The notes beneath the pieces were generated by a model that was given only the letters and a program-made list of their open reading frames with translations, was not told the DNA's origin and did not search any database. Shown here piece after piece: positions 62,139 to 64,000 of a stretch of 64,000 nucleotides of DNA (positions are counted from its first letter, which is position 1; the number at the start of each line of letters is the position of its first letter). Source of the DNA: Vibrio echinoideorum (lineage in GTDB: Bacteria; Pseudomonadota; Gammaproteobacteria; Enterobacterales; Vibrionaceae); the NCBI RefSeq assembly GCF_024347455.1, contig NZ_AP025483.1:434001-498000 (forward strand), in the 5' to 3' direction. The position numbers and the translations under genes are program-made.

Positions 62139-63362
62139 ATGATGCAAAGTGTTGATATCGCCATTGTTGGCGGTGGCATGGTTGGTTTAGCACTCGCGGT
62201 AGCGCTGAAAGACAGCGACTTGAGAATTGCTGTGATTGAAGGTAAAGCACCCAGTGAAGGGCTTAGTGAACTGCCGGATGTTCGTGTGTCAGCTCTGAGT
62301 CGCTCTAGTGAAGTGATCCTTCGTAACCTAGGCGCATGGCAAGGCATTGAACAAAGACGTGCTGCACCGTACCAAGCGATGGAAGTATGGGAACAAGATA
62401 GCTTTGCTCGCATTGAATTTGACTCGACACGTTTGGCTCAAGCTAACCTTGGCCACATTGTTGAAAACCGTGTGATTCAATTGGCCCTGCTTGATCAGGT
62501 TAAGAAGCAAGGCAACGTTAGCCTATACATGCCTGCAACGTGCAAAACGATGGCGATTGGTGAAAGTGAAGCATGGTTAACGCTAGATAATGGCCAAGCA
62601 CTGACAGCTAAATTGGTTGTTGGCGCTGATGGTGCAAACTCTTGGGTTCGCAAACAACAAGATATCCCATTAACACATTGGGATTACGGCCACAGCGCGA
62701 TTGTCGCGAATATTAAGACCACAGAGCCGCACCACAGCGTTGCTCGTCAAATATTCACACCACAAGGGCCGTTGGCATTCCTGCCAATGCAGCCAACGAA
62801 TATGAGTTCAATTGTTTGGTCGACTGAACCAAATCGTGCCGAGAAGCTTGTATCAATGTCAGATGCTGACTTTAATAAACAGCTAACAGCGGAGTTTGAT
62901 GCAAAGTTAGGGTTGTGCGAGGTGGTTGGTGAACGTTTTGCCTTCCCATTGCGTATGCGTTATGCGCGTGATTTTGCTGTAGAACGTGTTGCTCTAGTTG
63001 GTGATGCGGCGCATACCATTCACCCATTAGCTGGTCAGGGTGTGAACCTCGGTTTACTTGATGCAGCAAGCTTAGCGCAAGAGCTATTAACGCTATGGGC
63101 TGCTGGTGAGGATATTGGTACCAAGCGTAACCTTCGTGGCTATGAGCGTTGGAGAAAAGCTGAGGCGGCCAAGATGATTGCTTCAATGCAGGGCTTTAAA
63201 GATCTGTTTGAAGGTGATAATCCAGCCAAGAAGTTGATTCGTGGTATCGGTATGAAGCTAGCTGGCCAATTACCGGGTGCGAAAGATGAGATCATGAAGC
63301 GAGCACTGGGTTTGTCAGGCAATCTTCCCGATCTAGCCAAGCGTCCAGTTACGCACCAATAG
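62139..63362 (+). CDS. ubiI: 2-octaprenylphenol hydroxylase
   Basis: A 407-aa FAD monooxygenase (VisC/UbiI) for C5 hydroxylation in ubiquinone synthesis. FAD site IAIVGGGMVGLALAVAL, DVRVSALSRSSEVIL, and VALVGDAAHTIHPLAGQGVN. Paralogue of the upstream ubiH, the conserved ubiH-ubiI pair. Confidence 0.93.
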   Translation: MMQSVDIAIVGGGMVGLALAVALKDSDLRIAVIEGKAPSEGLSELPDVRVSALSRSSEVILRNLGAWQGIEQRRAAPYQAMEVWEQDSFARIEFDSTRLAQANLGHIVENRVIQLALLDQVKKQGNVSLYMPATCKTMAIGESEAWLTLDNGQALTAKLVVGADGANSWVRKQQDIPLTHWDYGHSAIVANIKTTEPHHSVARQIFTPQGPLAFLPMQPTNMSSIVWSTEPNRAEKLVSMSDADFNKQLTAEFDAKLGLCEVVGERFAFPLRMRYARDFAVERVALVGDAAHTIHPLAGQGVNLGLLDAASLAQELLTLWAAGEDIGTKRNLRGYERWRKAEAAKMIASMQGFKDLFEGDNPAKKLIRGIGMKLAGQLPGAKDEIMKRALGLSGNLPDLAKRPVTHQ

Positions 63363-63367
63363 TCGTG

Positions 63368-63417
63368 AATCAATAATCAATAATCAATAATCAATAATCA
63401 CAAATCACAAATCAATA
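63368..63417. repeat. 7-bp tandem repeat behind ubiI
   Basis: Four copies of AATCAAT, then two of AATCACA and one more AATCAAT, between ubiI and its terminator. Confidence 0.85.
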
Positions 63418-63488
63418 GTCGCGCACGGGTGAGCCGTTGTTGATGGTTAGTAGCTGGATCTGATTGCCATTGGCTCAATCATGAACAC

Positions 63489-63522
63489 GAAAAAAGGGTT
63501 GGCATTATGCCAACCCTTTTTG
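63489..63522. terminator. terminator after ubiI
   Basis: AAAAAGGGTTGGCAT / ATGCCAACCCTTTTT hairpin; usable from both sides. Confidence 0.92.
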
Positions 63523-63546
63523 TTTTTAATTCTGTAGATAATCAGA

Positions 63547-63753
63547 TCATGCGTATGCGCAGCGCAGTTTCATGATTTCACTATTTATTTCTTTTACCGT
63601 TTGAAAGTGACGTCTTTCTGCTCGGTCTGGTAGCACGAGTTTACCGTTATCAAACTCAAATTTTCCTACGCCGTAAATGTAGATTCGTCCTTTGAAAAGT
63701 CGACTTACATGTTTAGCAATCATACTCGGTGTATAGCGCTTAAACAGTCTCAT
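63547..63753 (-). CDS. conserved small hypothetical protein (68 aa)
   Basis: A basic 68-aa protein (MRLFKRYTPSMIAKHVSRLF...) with a short beta-like FKGRIYIYGVGKFEFDNGKL centre. aaggat lies about 9 nt before the ATG and the shared terminator lies at its end. It looks like a small vibrio protein of unknown function; no motif identified. Confidence 0.7.
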   Translation of the reverse strand: MRLFKRYTPSMIAKHVSRLFKGRIYIYGVGKFEFDNGKLVLPDRAERRHFQTVKEINSEIMKLRCAYA

Positions 63754-64000
63754 TTTAATTATCCTTATATTTACCTAGCCTGCATATTATAGAAAAACTC
63801 CGAGATAATAATTGTGATAAGCATGGAGTAATATGCAGTAGAGTTGACGTTAATTAGATATTTGTGCTGTTCTAAGCACTTTCTTCAGTAAATATCTATT
63901 TTTACGTGAGCTCCTCCCCAAAATAATACTGAGTAGTGAACTGCTGTGAACTTTCCTGTCCGGTATTAAGCAGTGATAATGTTACAAGTATAAGAATAGG
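63754..64000. other. noncoding sequence at the window end
   Basis: About 250 AT-rich bases with no gene seen; the next gene lies outside. Confidence 0.5.

Overview
The window is chromosomal DNA of a marine Vibrio, most like the Splendidus clade. The 16S rRNA has Vibrio signatures, codon use and gene orders are those of Vibrionaceae chromosome 1, and a complete rRNA operon is followed by a very large tRNA array. This is judged from sequence recognition, not from a database search.

Layout. (1) 32-5700: rRNA operon 16S - tRNA-Ile - tRNA-Ala - 23S - 5S - tRNA-Thr - second 5S - tRNA-Asp - terminator. (2) 5700-7240: a gene-poor stretch with one small DUF2391-type membrane protein. (3) 7240-10901: two minus-strand tRNA arrays (5 and 7 genes, only Asn, Thr and Phe), each with its own sigma70-type promoter and terminator, separated by a chemoreceptor gene. 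(4) 10965-13437: mltC, yggX and the 3' part of the native mutY. (5) 13427-30197: a genomic island of about 16.8 kb that splits the native mutY just before the codon of its catalytic glutamate. (6) 30198-64000: ordinary core genome. It holds trmB, glsB, the hemW-rdgB-DUF4426-yggU-yggT-proC-yggS block, pilT-pilU, ruvX-yqgE-gshB-rsmE-endA-sprT, metK, the tkt / epd-pgk-fbaA sugar-phosphate genes, mscS, argO/argP, a SIMPL protein, serA, rpiA, fau, 6S RNA, zapA, ygfB, ubiH and ubiI.

The island is the main find. At its left end, reading inward, is a four-gene operon of three overlapping large tyrosine recombinases plus a coiled-coil protein. This is the ginABCD layout of GInt elements. The cargo is defence-like: an unknown 210-aa protein facing an orphan MbcA/ParS-type antitoxin, a dCMP-deaminase-like protein behind about 1 kb of structured noncoding DNA, a SIR2-HerA pair, and a type II (Eco1/St85-like) retron. 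At the right end it carries a complete but divergent second mutY. The first 33 codons of the native mutY survive on the far side of the island (30198-30298) and the remainder sits at 12469-13426. The element therefore broke the host DNA-repair gene and supplies a full replacement. Imperfect direct repeats (13422-13440 and 30187-30206) and 8-bp inverted arms AATCACGA mark the two ends.

No CRISPR array, prophage structural gene or IS transposase gene was seen.
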